Part shown: one piece after another, positions 1-8,250 of the stretch
Layout: every line of letters begins with the position of its first letter
How positions within the stretch are numbered: position 1 is the first letter of the stretch
Origin: Clostridia bacterium
Lineage (GTDB): Bacteria; Bacillota; Clostridia; Peptostreptococcales; Anaerovoracaceae
Length of the DNA stretch: 57,496 nt
Assembly (NCBI GenBank): GCA_910575405.1
Contig: CAJTER010000019.1
Location: forward strand, 24,404 to 81,899
Direction: 5' to 3'
Program-made: the position numbers and the translations under genes
Notes under the pieces: generated by a model
Databases searched by the model: none
Seen by the model: only the letters and a program-made list of their open reading frames with translations
What the model was told of the DNA's origin: nothing

Positions 1-90
1 GTGATGGAGAAAGCCGATGAAACAGTCCTGTATGGAGCAGGGTATGGAAAATCTGGCACTATTCAAACAAAAATAGAAACAAGAAAATAA
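1..90 (+). CDS. C-terminal tail of an unidentified protein (partial)
   Basis: Frame 1 is open from the window edge to a TAA at 88-90 and encodes about 29 residues ending in ...LYGAGYGKSGTIQTKIETRK. Codon use looks normal and the reading stops where the very AT-rich non-coding stretch begins, which suggests the true end of a gene. By position, left of csrA and flagellin, it could be another flagellar gene, but the tail is too short to identify and it could be chance. Confidence 0.35.
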   Translation: MMEKADETVLYGAGYGKSGTIQTKIETRK

Positions 91-397
91 TGGACTTATA
101 TACAATAATATGAAATTAATTAAAAAATATAGTAAAAAATAAGTGGATTTATGGCCTAAAATAGGTTTAAAACTCGTAAAAAAATAAAAAATCTTTTCTG
201 AAAGGAATCTTGCGCGGAAAATCCCTCCTGAAAAGAAATTCATAATGCCTGAAAACATTGAAATTTAGCCAAGCCTTGCACAGAAAAGTATACTTTTATT
301 TTCAAAAATGGGCTGAGGGAAAAAAGGAATAAAATGATAGAATCAGGAAATATCAGTAAGGAATTAGGGCAAAAACAAAGTTTTTTTGAAAAAATAC
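91..397. other. AT-rich intergenic stretch
   Basis: No gene is visible here. The sequence is strongly AT-rich with many A-tracts. It contains the first copy of a 28-base repeat (278-305) and a degenerate, possibly related stretch near 209-243. It leads into the sigma-D-like promoter ahead of csrA. Confidence 0.6.
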
Positions 398-471
398 TTA
401 AGAAAAGAGGGTAAAAACCGATAATTATTATGTCAGGAAGTTCGCACGGAAAAGTATACCTTTCTTTTCAA
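278..471 (+). repeat. Two copies of a 28-base direct repeat
   Basis: Copies lie at 278-305 and 444-471 and match at 25 of 28 positions by eye. The core of the first is the 14-base palindrome AAAAGTATACTTTT (282-295). The two copies flank the sigma-D-like promoter, and the second lies in the csrA leader. A regulator-binding role is inferred only. Confidence 0.55.
398..425 (+). promoter_or_regulatory. Candidate sigma-D (FliA/sigma-28) promoter for csrA-fliC
   Basis: TTAA at 398-401, a 16-base spacer and CCGATAAT at 418-425 match the flagellar sigma factor consensus (TAAA, about 15 bases, GCCGATAT) well. No competing sigma-A promoter was noticed nearby. It would start a transcript about 90 bases before csrA, consistent with late-class flagellar gene control. 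Confidence 0.55.
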
Positions 472-480
472 GCTTTTCCG
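447..480 (+). promoter_or_regulatory. Hairpin in the csrA leader
   Basis: CGGAAAAG (447-454) pairs perfectly with CTTTTCCG (473-480) around an 18-base loop that holds most of the second repeat copy. It lies between the inferred sigma-D start and the csrA ribosome-binding site (GGAGG near 511). The loop contains no clear GGA, so a CsrA site here is uncertain. Confidence 0.4.
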
Positions 481-523
481 AGCAGACTCAATCAAACTTA
501 TTCATTACAAGGAGGTAGGAAAC

Positions 524-715
524 ATGCTTATGCTGGGAAGGAACCCGGAGGAATATGTGGTAATCGGCGATAACATCGTGGTTAAGGTGGTATCGGCAGA
601 TGGTTCTCTGAAACTGGCGATTGAGGCGCCAAAGGAAATGTCCATTCTGCGTGGGGAAGTTTACGAACGAACCCACGAGCCGCCTAAGTGCATTACCAAA
701 TCGCCGAGAAACTGA
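524..715 (+). CDS. csrA: Carbon storage regulator CsrA
   Basis: This 63-residue protein matches CsrA along its length: an MLxLxRxPxE start (here MLMLGRNPEEYVVIGDNI), the IEAPKEMSILRGEVYER core with the RNA-contacting region, and a short C-terminal tail. CsrA is a small dimeric RNA-binding protein that blocks translation at GGA-containing hairpins. In Gram-positive flagellates its main known target is the flagellin mRNA, with FliW as antagonist. The gene has a strong AAGGAGGT-type ribosome-binding site and lies directly upstream of flagellin, whose leader has suitable hairpins. No fliW is visible in this window. Confidence 0.93.
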   Translation: MLMLGRNPEEYVVIGDNIVVKVVSADGSLKLAIEAPKEMSILRGEVYERTHEPPKCITKSPRN

Positions 716-794
716 CACTTCAATTTACGATTTCAACCGCCCGCTTTGACCGGTCCGGGCGGAGGAAATAAATAAAAAACAGTAGTTCATGTGT

Positions 795-880
795 AGGGGA
801 AGAGAGGAACTCCCCTGAAACAAACGGGCAGCGTAATAACCACCCTATAATCACAATACGCTGCCAATTACCAAGGAGGT
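795..880 (+). promoter_or_regulatory. Flagellin leader with probable CsrA-binding hairpins
   Basis: Two stems precede flagellin. AGGGGA (795-800) pairs with TCCCCT (811-816), with AGAGGAA in the loop. GGCAGCGTA (827-835) pairs with TACGCTGCC (857-865) around a 21-base loop. The Shine-Dalgarno AAGGAGGT (873-880) itself contains GGA. Known hag-type flagellin leaders have one CsrA site in a hairpin and one over the Shine-Dalgarno, and this layout is similar. Binding is inferred. Confidence 0.5.
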
Positions 881-886
881 AACAAA

Positions 887-2926
887 ATGAGAATCCAACA
901 TAATATTGCAGCATTAAACTCTTACAGAAACTTAACAAACAACAACAATGCAGTATCTAAGAACTTAGAAAAACTGTCATCCGGTTATCGCATCAACCGC
1001 GCAGGCGATGATGCAGCAGGCCTTGCTATTTCCGAAAAAATGAGAGCTCAGATCACAGGTCTGAACACGGCTCAGAAGAATGCCAACGACGGTATTTCTC
1101 TCGTACAGACAGCAGAAGGCGCGCTGACAGAAGTACACTCCATGCTGAACAGAATGGTAGAGCTGGCGAACCAGTCTGCCAACGGAACTTACGCAGACGC
1201 TCCGGACCGCGAAAACCTGCAGGCCGAAGTTGACTCTCTACTGGAGGAAATCGATCGTATTTCCAAAGCAACCAATTTCAACGGAATTAACCTACTGGAC
1301 GGTTCTCTAGGTTTAAATGGAAATACATTTGATATCGGCGCTGCCAGAGCTGCAGTAAAAGCAGGAGACATCAGCGGTGACGCCATCGGAAACATTGAGG
1401 CAAAACACGCAGACGTCAGAACAGAGGAGGTAGAGCCAGAGTTTACTATCAATTTTGCTGATTTAGAAGTTCATATTCCGGCAGGAACAGCAGGAAACCT
1501 CCAGTCTGCAGCAGGTAGCCTGAGCATCGGTGGACAGACAATATCCATTCATGATGCCAATACAGATTTGGAAACCGAGTCTACCATAGAGATTGGTCAG
1601 ACGACAACTGCTAGTTCCGCAGCAGCCAGTGACGTGGCGGCTCTGTTCGATGGTAAAGTTGCTGTTATTGGTAACGATGTTTACGATATAGCAGATAACG
1701 GTGATGGAACGGTTACATTCACATATGCAGGCCAGAAGAATGAGTCTACCAACAAATTTATTGACAAAGATGCTGTCGGAGGCGAAGTACAAAAGGATTC
1801 GTGGAAACCAGTCGGCGATGTTATTATTGACTTTACAGGAGCCAATATCAAGAATCGTGACAACTGTCATCTGACTGAAATTAAAGATCCGGTTGCAGGA
1901 GGAGATCCGGTACGTGCCGGCGCTGCACTGGAGCTGACAGAAGACATCATCAACAGAGGGAAACTGACGATTGGTGATACTACTTTTGTCTTTGATAAGA
2001 CCAAGACGGAAGCACAGGCAGTAGCTGCTGGTGACACCAAGGTCATCGGAATTAAGGATCTGAGCGGTGATAAGCTCCTGGAAGCTGTTACCCGTCAGAT
2101 GTCCAATCATACGGCTGACATTAACATTGAAGATAAGGATGGAAATGATCATGCTTTCACAATCGGTCGTGGAGACACTACTGGTAAGATTGAAATTGAG
2201 GAAAAGGTTATCACAACCGGTAAATACGGAAACTTCAGCGCTGAAGAGTTAAAGGCTGCGTTCACACAGTCACAGACAGCTGCAAACGCCAATACCAGCG
2301 TTACGCTGAAAGATACTCCGAAAATTGGAGATTCCATCAAGATTGGTGACAAGACCTATACCTTCGGAGAAGGCGAAGGCAAAATCGCTATTGGAGCAAA
2401 CAAAGAGGAGTCTGCTAAGAATCTGGCAGCAGCAGTGAAAAAAGATGGTTACAAGGTTGAAGTAACAGACAATAAGGTTACCGTTTTTGCAGCAAAAGCT
2501 ACCGATGAAGCACCGTCCATCGGTTCTTCCGGACTGACTCTGCAGATTGGCGATACTTCCGATGATTTCAACAGAATGAACGTTAATGTAAGAAGTATGT
2601 CCGCTAAATCTCTGGGCATTGATGGTATTGATATTTCCACACAGGGAGGCGCACAGGCAGCAGTTGACAAGATCAAAGCAGCAATCAACGATGTATCCTC
2701 TCAGAGAGGTGATCTGGGCGCTATCCAGAACAGATTAGAGCACACCATCAACAACCTGAGCGTAACAGCTGAAAACATGACAGCTGCAGAAAGTCGTATT
2801 CGTGACGTTGACATGGCTGAAGAAATGATGGCTTACACCAAGAATAACATTCTGGTTCAGGCTGCACAGGCTATGCTGGCTCAGGCCAATCAGGTACCGC
2901 AGGGCGTACTGCAGTTATTACAGTAA
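887..2926 (+). CDS. fliC: Flagellin with enlarged central domain
   Basis: The product is 679 residues, much longer than the 270-400 typical of simple Clostridia and Bacillus flagellins. The conserved D0/D1 N-terminal part (residues 1 to about 150, MRIQHNIAALNSYRNL, LSSGYRINRAGDDAAGLAIS) and C-terminal part (about 575-679, with SRIRDVDMAEEM and ending VLQLLQ) are intact. The roughly 420 residues between are a variable D2/D3 insert rich in Thr, Asp, Ala and Gly, and would form the outer surface of the filament. There is no signal peptide, as expected for export by the flagellar apparatus. The downstream glycosyltransferase run suggests that Ser/Thr in the insert are glycosylated. An AAGGAGGT site precedes the ATG at the right spacing. 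Confidence 0.96.
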   Translation: MRIQHNIAALNSYRNLTNNNNAVSKNLEKLSSGYRINRAGDDAAGLAISEKMRAQITGLNTAQKNANDGISLVQTAEGALTEVHSMLNRMVELANQSANGTYADAPDRENLQAEVDSLLEEIDRISKATNFNGINLLDGSLGLNGNTFDIGAARAAVKAGDISGDAIGNIEAKHADVRTEEVEPEFTINFADLEVHIPAGTAGNLQSAAGSLSIGGQTISIHDANTDLETESTIEIGQTTTASSAAASDVAALFDGKVAVIGNDVYDIADNGDGTVTFTYAGQKNESTNKFIDKDAVGGEVQKDSWKPVGDVIIDFTGANIKNRDNCHLTEIKDPVAGGDPVRAGAALELTEDIINRGKLTIGDTTFVFDKTKTEAQAVAAGDTKVIGIKDLSGDKLLEAVTRQMSNHTADINIEDKDGNDHAFTIGRGDTTGKIEIEEKVITTGKYGNFSAEELKAAFTQSQTAANANTSVTLKDTPKIGDSIKIGDKTYTFGEGEGKIAIGANKEESAKNLAAAVKKDGYKVEVTDNKVTVFAAKATDEAPSIGSSGLTLQIGDTSDDFNRMNVNVRSMSAKSLGIDGIDISTQGGAQAAVDKIKAAINDVSSQRGDLGAIQNRLEHTINNLSVTAENMTAAESRIRDVDMAEEMMAYTKNNILVQAAQAMLAQANQVPQGVLQLLQ

Positions 2927-2985
2927 GTCTGAACAAGTAACGCATTCTTTTCTGAATGAGAAAAGAAGCCATTTTCAGAACCATA

Positions 2986-3013
2986 AAAGAGCGGGCAGTT
3001 ATGTCCGCTCTTT
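2986..3013 (+). terminator. Hairpin terminator after flagellin
   Basis: AAAGAGCGG (2986-2994) pairs perfectly with CCGCTCTTT (3005-3013) around a short loop. A second perfect stem, TTCTTTTCT with AGAAAAGAA, lies just before it (about 2945-2967). The U-tract is short, so termination may be partial and allow read-through into the glycan genes. Confidence 0.6.
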
Positions 3014-3111
3014 GTATGAAGCCCGCCCTTTATCCCGGAAGCGCCCTTGCAACGCTGCCCGGATAGAGGGTGCACGAAAAACCGGCTAGGTCAAAAGAAA
3101 AGGAAGAAACT

Positions 3112-4476
3112 ATGCCAAAAAAGAAAAAAAAAGGAACTTCCGCTAAAGGGGGGGCAAAAAAGCAGTCTCGGATTCGTCTGTCCCAATGCATGATTGTAAA
3201 GAACGAAGAAGCGAATATCCGGCAGGCTCTTTCCTGGGGAAAGGGGCTTGTATGGGAGCAGATTGTAGTGGATACCGGCTCCGTAGATCGCACCCCGGAG
3301 CTGGCAAAGGAATTGGGCGCGCAGGTATATACCTATCCCTGGAATGGGGATTTTTCTGCAGCCAAAAACTTTGCCATTGAACGAGCTCGGGGAAACTGGA
3401 TTGCCTTTTTGGATGCGGACGAATGGTTCCCGTCAGAGGAAGCAAAAAAACTCCTTCCAATTCTGGAACAGATCCATGACCGCCGAGACATTGATGTTCT
3501 GCGTACAAAAATTGCTAATTTAGAAGAGGATGGCAGCATCGGTTCGGTCAGCTGTCAGGATCGGATCTTCCGAAATCACCCGGATGTGCGCTATGAGCAT
3601 CGGATTCACGAAGCGCTGTCTCGCAAAGATGGAAGAAAACCCCTGGCAATGGATGCTCAGGATGAATTGATGATCCTCCACACCGGCTATGCAGGAACGC
3701 AGATGCAGCAAAAAAAGGGCCAGCGAAATATAGAGCTGCTAAAAGATGAGTTGAAACAACGCCCTTATGACGGCATGTGCTGGGCCTATCTGGGGGACGC
3801 TTATCGAAGCAGGGGAAATACCGAACAAGCTCTGGATTGCTATCGACGAGTATTGGAAGAACCAAAGATGGAAATGACCCATAAAGTTGCCCCTCTGCGT
3901 GCAGGGCTGGAAATTATGAATCTTCTTGTAAATCGGCCGGCTGCAGAAATCCGCGAGGAGTACCTGCGTATCAATCAAAGGCTCAAAGAACTGGATGCAG
4001 AGCCGCACCCGGATGTGGATTATTATCTGGGCTGCATGCACTTAAAAGCGGGGAAGCTGAGTGCGGCAGCTGAATATTATGAACAGGCCCTGAACAAAAT
4101 GGAAACCTACCATGGAGAAGATATTTCCAGAATGACATCAGCACTGGAGCTTGTAAACAGGGTCATCGCAACGGAAGCTCTGCTTCGGGGAGATGTGCAA
4201 AAATCCGTATCGTTTGCTGTATCTGCCTTGAAAGTAAATAAATATTCTGCGGATGGAATCGGCATTTTGTTACGGGCCTTTCGGACCGAATGGAAAGAGG
4301 GGATGTCAGTGGAACCTTACTGGAAGTTTCTTGTAAGGCTATATGATATACAGAATTTAAAGGATTTAGTATTTCTCTATAAAGTCTCTTGTGAGGCGGG
4401 GTTTGAAGCCTTAAAAAATCATATTTGGACTCAATTGCCGCAGCCGGTACAGCAGCAGCTTGGGCAGCTGGGCTAG
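3112..4476 (+). CDS. GT2 glycosyltransferase with TPR-like C-terminal region
   Basis: About 454 residues from the ATG at 3112. A GTG 14 codons earlier is in frame, but the AAAGGAAG site at 3098-3106 fits 3112. The N-terminus is very lysine-rich. The GT2 domain follows, with VKNEE, DTGSVDRT (D54) and the metal-binding DADEWF (D101, D103). The rest is helical with TPR-like repeats (for example around AYLGDAYRSRGNTEQALDCYRRVL). This architecture is common among protein O- and S-glycosyltransferases that act on cytoplasmic proteins. As the first gene after flagellin, it is the best candidate for adding the first sugar to flagellin Ser/Thr, as the similarly placed GT does in C. difficile. Substrate and sugar are inferred. 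Confidence 0.85.
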   Translation: MPKKKKKGTSAKGGAKKQSRIRLSQCMIVKNEEANIRQALSWGKGLVWEQIVVDTGSVDRTPELAKELGAQVYTYPWNGDFSAAKNFAIERARGNWIAFLDADEWFPSEEAKKLLPILEQIHDRRDIDVLRTKIANLEEDGSIGSVSCQDRIFRNHPDVRYEHRIHEALSRKDGRKPLAMDAQDELMILHTGYAGTQMQQKKGQRNIELLKDELKQRPYDGMCWAYLGDAYRSRGNTEQALDCYRRVLEEPKMEMTHKVAPLRAGLEIMNLLVNRPAAEIREEYLRINQRLKELDAEPHPDVDYYLGCMHLKAGKLSAAAEYYEQALNKMETYHGEDISRMTSALELVNRVIATEALLRGDVQKSVSFAVSALKVNKYSADGIGILLRAFRTEWKEGMSVEPYWKFLVRLYDIQNLKDLVFLYKVSCEAGFEALKNHIWTQLPQPVQQQLGQLG

Positions 4477-4516
4477 GACTTAATGCCGTAACGACCGGAT
4501 AAGGAGAGGGAAGCGA

Positions 4517-5857
4517 ATGAGAAAACAGCAGAAAAAAATAATCGAAAACTTGATAGAGTTGCTGCTGGGAGTCAATGAGGAGATAAAGAAATCCATTGAG
4601 GCAGGGGATCTTTTTCAAGCCATGGATCTGATGGGATCCTGCCAGGAAGGGGCAATAAAAATTGGAACAGCAATTGAGGAATCGGAAGGCGAAGGTTTTA
4701 TAACTGTGCAGCTTTTGGAGCAGTACTGTGAGGATTTGTACCATTTTTACGAAGAATTGAATCGGGGACAGGCCGAAAACATTAGTAAAACTGTAAAAAA
4801 GCTGAAAAAGCAGCTCATCCAGACAGAAAACAGTATCAAGCATGATATCAAGGAAACCATCGAAGTCGTCTTTCTGCCCTACAAAGCTTCCATGTGGGAC
4901 TCTCTGGAAAGCGTGTGGCAGGCAGCGGAAAAGGATGAAAACTGCCAGGCTTACGTGATCCCTATTCCCTATTATGATCGCAACCCGGACGGGAGCTTTA
5001 AGGAGATGCATTACGAAGGGGAATTATATCCAGACTATGTGCCCATTACTCATTATGAGGAATATGACCTAGAAGAGCATCATCCAGATATGATCTATAT
5101 CCACAATCCCTATGATGGGCAGAATCTGGTAACTAGCGTACACCCTGCGTTTTATTCGGAGCAGCTTAAGCGCTATACGGATTGTTTGGTGTATATCCCC
5201 TATTTTGTACTCGGTGAGATTTCACCGGATAACCAGGATGCTGTTAATGGCATGAAGCATTTTTGCATGGCTCCGGGAGTTGTGAATGCGGATAAGGTTG
5301 TTGTACAGTCAGAAAGTATGCGGCAAGTTTATATTAATGTTTTAACAGGGCAGACGGGAGAACACACCAGACACTACTGGGAGGATAAAATTCTAGGGCT
5401 GGGATCACCCAAGTTTGATAAAGTGCAGGCAGCAAACCGGAAGGAACAGGACATACCGGAGGAATGGCTGGGAGCGATTCAAAAACCAGATGGAAGCTGG
5501 AAAAAAGTTATACTTTATAATACCAGTGTAGGAGCCTTACTTCAGGAGAACGAGCGGATAGTCGAAAAAATGAGAGAGGTTTTTCAAACGTTCAAAGAAT
5601 ATCAAGAAAATATTACGTTATTATGGAGACCTCACCCTCTTGCCAAAGCAACAATCGAAGCAATGCGGCCTGAACTTTGGAAATCATATGTTCAGCTCGT
5701 GCAGGAATATAAAGAAGCTGGTTGGGGAATTTATGATGATACGGCTGATTTGAATAGAGCCATTGCTTTAAGTGAGGCATATTATGGGGATTGGAGTTCC
5801 GTTGTACAGCTTTGCCAGAAAGCAGGCGTAAAGGTTATGATACAGAATATATCGTAA
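4517..5857 (+). CDS. CDP-glycerol/polyol-phosphotransferase-like protein
   Basis: This 446-residue protein has a helical N-terminal region (about 1-110) and then a GT-B-like body: a VVFLPYKASMWDSLES start, an HNPYDGQN stretch, a VVQSESMRQVY stretch, a GLGSPKFDKV stretch and a LWRPHPLAKATIEAM stretch. The GSPKFD and WRPHP blocks recall CDP-glycerol glycerophosphotransferases of teichoic acid synthesis. There are no membrane segments. A gene of this type is, from memory, also part of the C. difficile type A flagellin glycan cassette. With the TarI-like and dehydrogenase genes 14-18 kb downstream, a CDP-pentitol donor is plausible. The family call is by motif memory and moderately sure. Confidence 0.6.
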   Translation: MRKQQKKIIENLIELLLGVNEEIKKSIEAGDLFQAMDLMGSCQEGAIKIGTAIEESEGEGFITVQLLEQYCEDLYHFYEELNRGQAENISKTVKKLKKQLIQTENSIKHDIKETIEVVFLPYKASMWDSLESVWQAAEKDENCQAYVIPIPYYDRNPDGSFKEMHYEGELYPDYVPITHYEEYDLEEHHPDMIYIHNPYDGQNLVTSVHPAFYSEQLKRYTDCLVYIPYFVLGEISPDNQDAVNGMKHFCMAPGVVNADKVVVQSESMRQVYINVLTGQTGEHTRHYWEDKILGLGSPKFDKVQAANRKEQDIPEEWLGAIQKPDGSWKKVILYNTSVGALLQENERIVEKMREVFQTFKEYQENITLLWRPHPLAKATIEAMRPELWKSYVQLVQEYKEAGWGIYDDTADLNRAIALSEAYYGDWSSVVQLCQKAGVKVMIQNIS

Positions 5858-5885
5858 GAAATATGGAGAGGTTATTGAGAAAAGC

Positions 5886-7100
5886 ATGAATCAGAACCCG
5901 AAAGTGTCTGTTGTGATACCTGTTTATAATGGAGCGAATTATTTGGAAAATGCAATAGAAAGCATTTTGTCACAAACCTATAAAAACTTTGAAATCATTC
6001 TTGTTAATGACGGTTCAAATGATGAAGGAAGAACAAAAAATATTGCAAAAAAATACGAAGGAAATATTCGGTATTATGAAAAGGAGAATGAGGGTGTAGC
6101 ATCTGCCTTAAACATGGGAATTCGTAAAATGACAGGAGATTACTTTGCATGGCTTTCTCATGATGATCAGTTTATTCATACAAAATTATCGGATCAAATT
6201 CAGGCAATTATGGATTCAGGCGATACAAATACAATAGCACAGGGAAATTATTTGTTATGTAACAACGAACTCCAAAAATGTGTAGCAACAGATTTTGAAA
6301 AGTATTATACAAAGGAGCAGATAAGCAGGCCATTGTTTTTGTTTTTCTGGGGAGAAATTCATTTTAGCAGTTTTCTTTTTCATAGAAACCACTTTCAAAG
6401 AGTCGGCTTATTTGATGAGTCTCTTTTGACAGCACAGGATAATGACTTTATTTTTCGTCTCTTAAGAGGACAAAAAACGGTTTTTGTTCAGAGGCCGGTT
6501 AGTAAAGTACGCCTGCATGGAGAGTCGGGAACAAACCGCTTAAAATCCGTAGTTGATGCTGAGAATCGCAGCTTGTATTTGAATATGGCAAAGAAATTGA
6601 GCCTAGAAGAGATGGAGGAATTAGCTGGAAGTAAATCCCAGGTTTATGCAAAATTAGGCGGAATTATAAAAAGTATGAACGGCGACCAGGAAATCATAGA
6701 AATTGATAGTATGATTTCTAATTGTAAGGAAACCCTAAAATGTCCGTCCCTGTTGCAGTTGAGGCAGCAAACCAAAAATCTCTTTATTTTTGGCGCAGGG
6801 CAATATGGGAGAAGGCTAAAGTATGAATTAAATGTGCTTGGTGTGGAAATAGATGGGTTTATTGATAATTCTGATGAGAAAGATGGGCAGATAATAGATA
6901 AAGTGCCTTGCTGCAAACTGGATAAGATGCAAATAGACAAGTCAGCTGTGGTAATAGTGGCTCAGAAATTTTATCAAGAAGCATTGGAACAATTACTTAA
7001 TGCGAATATTGAAAGGATCATGCTGAAAGATGAAGTAGAAGCTCTTATGCTGCAAAATCAGACTGATATCGGAGAGAGTATATATGAAATGGATAAATAA
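5886..7100 (+). CDS. GT2 glycosyltransferase with C-terminal Rossmann-like module
   Basis: Residues 1 to about 230 are a GT2 (A-fold) transferase: VSVVIPVYNGANYL, the nucleotide-binding NDGSNDEG (D42) and the metal-site region WLSHDDQF. After a helical linker, residues about 295-395 form a separate Rossmann-like module with FIFGAGQYG (F302-G305 region) and GVEIDGFIDNSDEKDG. The same module occurs in the three radical SAM proteins, the other GT2 and the HAD protein downstream. The gene overlaps the next by 17 bases, so the two are translationally linked. The local sequence is far more AT-rich than the upstream genes. The paralogue is at 9454. Confidence 0.85.
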   Translation: MNQNPKVSVVIPVYNGANYLENAIESILSQTYKNFEIILVNDGSNDEGRTKNIAKKYEGNIRYYEKENEGVASALNMGIRKMTGDYFAWLSHDDQFIHTKLSDQIQAIMDSGDTNTIAQGNYLLCNNELQKCVATDFEKYYTKEQISRPLFLFFWGEIHFSSFLFHRNHFQRVGLFDESLLTAQDNDFIFRLLRGQKTVFVQRPVSKVRLHGESGTNRLKSVVDAENRSLYLNMAKKLSLEEMEELAGSKSQVYAKLGGIIKSMNGDQEIIEIDSMISNCKETLKCPSLLQLRQQTKNLFIFGAGQYGRRLKYELNVLGVEIDGFIDNSDEKDGQIIDKVPCCKLDKMQIDKSAVVIVAQKFYQEALEQLLNANIERIMLKDEVEALMLQNQTDIGESIYEMDK

Positions 7101-8250
7101 AGGGCATGAGTATGATGCGGTATTTGAAAATATTAAAAAGCTGGAAGGAATTTATTTGTTTGGCGCAGGGCATGATGGCGCTATGGTGAAAGATATATTA
7201 GATAATCGGTACAAGGGAATAAAAGTATTAGGTTTTATTGATAACGATATCAATAAAAAAGGAATGCTCTATAAAGGTCTCCACGTTTATAGTTTTGAGG
7301 AAATCAAACCAAAAGCGAACATCGGTATTGTTATTTCCTTTGCCTCAGAGTTTACCTGTGCGATTGATGCTCAGTTGCATAAAAATGGATGGATAAAAGA
7401 AGTGAATTTTTTTCATTACGAAATGTTTCTTTCTGTTTTGGCGGCTTATGAATATCATCAACTGTTTATTCCATCTATTAGCATCTTGCCTACGACAAAA
7501 TGTAATCTGCGGTGTGAGGCCTGTTTGAATTTTACTACATATATAAAACATTTTACAGACAGGCCAATAGAACGATTAAAACAAGATATAGATTTATTTT
7601 TTCAAAAGGTGGATTATGTGGGATTACTGCTTATTAGTGGAGGCGAGCCATTTCTGTATGAAGAGCTTCCCTCTTTGATCCAGTATGTGGAGGAACACTA
7701 CACAGATAAGATATATTCGTTAGAAACGGTAACAAATGGAACGGTAAGACCTGACGAAAAAGTTTTAAAAATGCTGCAAAAATCAAGGTTAAAAATAACA
7801 GTGGATGATTATAGAGACGCCTTACCGGAACAATCAGAAAGTATTGAGTGTAATTTAAACTTACTATGCAAATATGCTGGCAGAGATAGAATTATTTTCA
7901 GAAAATATGACGAATGGATCGATCTATATCCATTTCCACAAAAGCAGCTGCAAGACAGTGAGCTTGTAGAAAAGTATGACAGTTGCCATGTCCCTTGGCA
8001 GGAATTCAGAGATGGGAAGCTGTTTTCATGTAATTATGCTGCATTTGCTTCAGTTGCAGAGATTACAGGTGAAGTTGATCCTTCAGAAACATATGATTTT
8101 ACGGCAGCAACAAAAGGAAGTCTGAAAGAAATTATGGAGTTTCGTCTCGGGTATAGCGAAAAGGGGTATGTTGAGTTTTGCAGGCAGTGCGCAGGGTATC
8201 TGGAGATAAATGAGCATAAAGTCAGACCGGCAATACAGAAAGGAAGTTGA
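7084..8250 (+). CDS. Radical SAM protein with N-terminal Rossmann-like module (paralogue 1)
   Basis: The 388-residue protein starts MKWINKGHEYD, a motif shared with its two paralogues. Residues about 20-110 are the Rossmann-like module (YLFGAGHDG, VLGFIDNDINKKG). The radical SAM cluster motif CNLRCEAC places the [4Fe-4S] ligands at C140, C144 and C147 (CX3CX2C), followed by the SAM-binding LLISGGEPFLYEE. C-terminal cysteines (C301, C316, C366, C369, including FCRQC) look like ligands of an auxiliary cluster in a SPASM/twitch-type domain. The reaction is unknown. Its place among glycosyltransferases suggests work on a sugar, a glycan or a glycan-linked group. No peptide precursor gene is visible nearby. 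Confidence 0.85.
   Translation: MKWINKGHEYDAVFENIKKLEGIYLFGAGHDGAMVKDILDNRYKGIKVLGFIDNDINKKGMLYKGLHVYSFEEIKPKANIGIVISFASEFTCAIDAQLHKNGWIKEVNFFHYEMFLSVLAAYEYHQLFIPSISILPTTKCNLRCEACLNFTTYIKHFTDRPIERLKQDIDLFFQKVDYVGLLLISGGEPFLYEELPSLIQYVEEHYTDKIYSLETVTNGTVRPDEKVLKMLQKSRLKITVDDYRDALPEQSESIECNLNLLCKYAGRDRIIFRKYDEWIDLYPFPQKQLQDSELVEKYDSCHVPWQEFRDGKLFSCNYAAFASVAEITGEVDPSETYDFTAATKGSLKEIMEFRLGYSEKGYVEFCRQCAGYLEINEHKVRPAIQKGS

Noticed and set aside
1463-2152. Long minus-strand open frame (229 codons) inside flagellin
   Set aside because: It lies fully opposite the conserved flagellin gene, has no ribosome-binding site and an improbable composition. It is a shadow of the repetitive central domain.
4163-5011. 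Long minus-strand open frame (282 codons) across the end of the GT2-TPR gene and the start of the next
   Set aside because: It spans two well-supported plus-strand genes and their gap and shows no family features.
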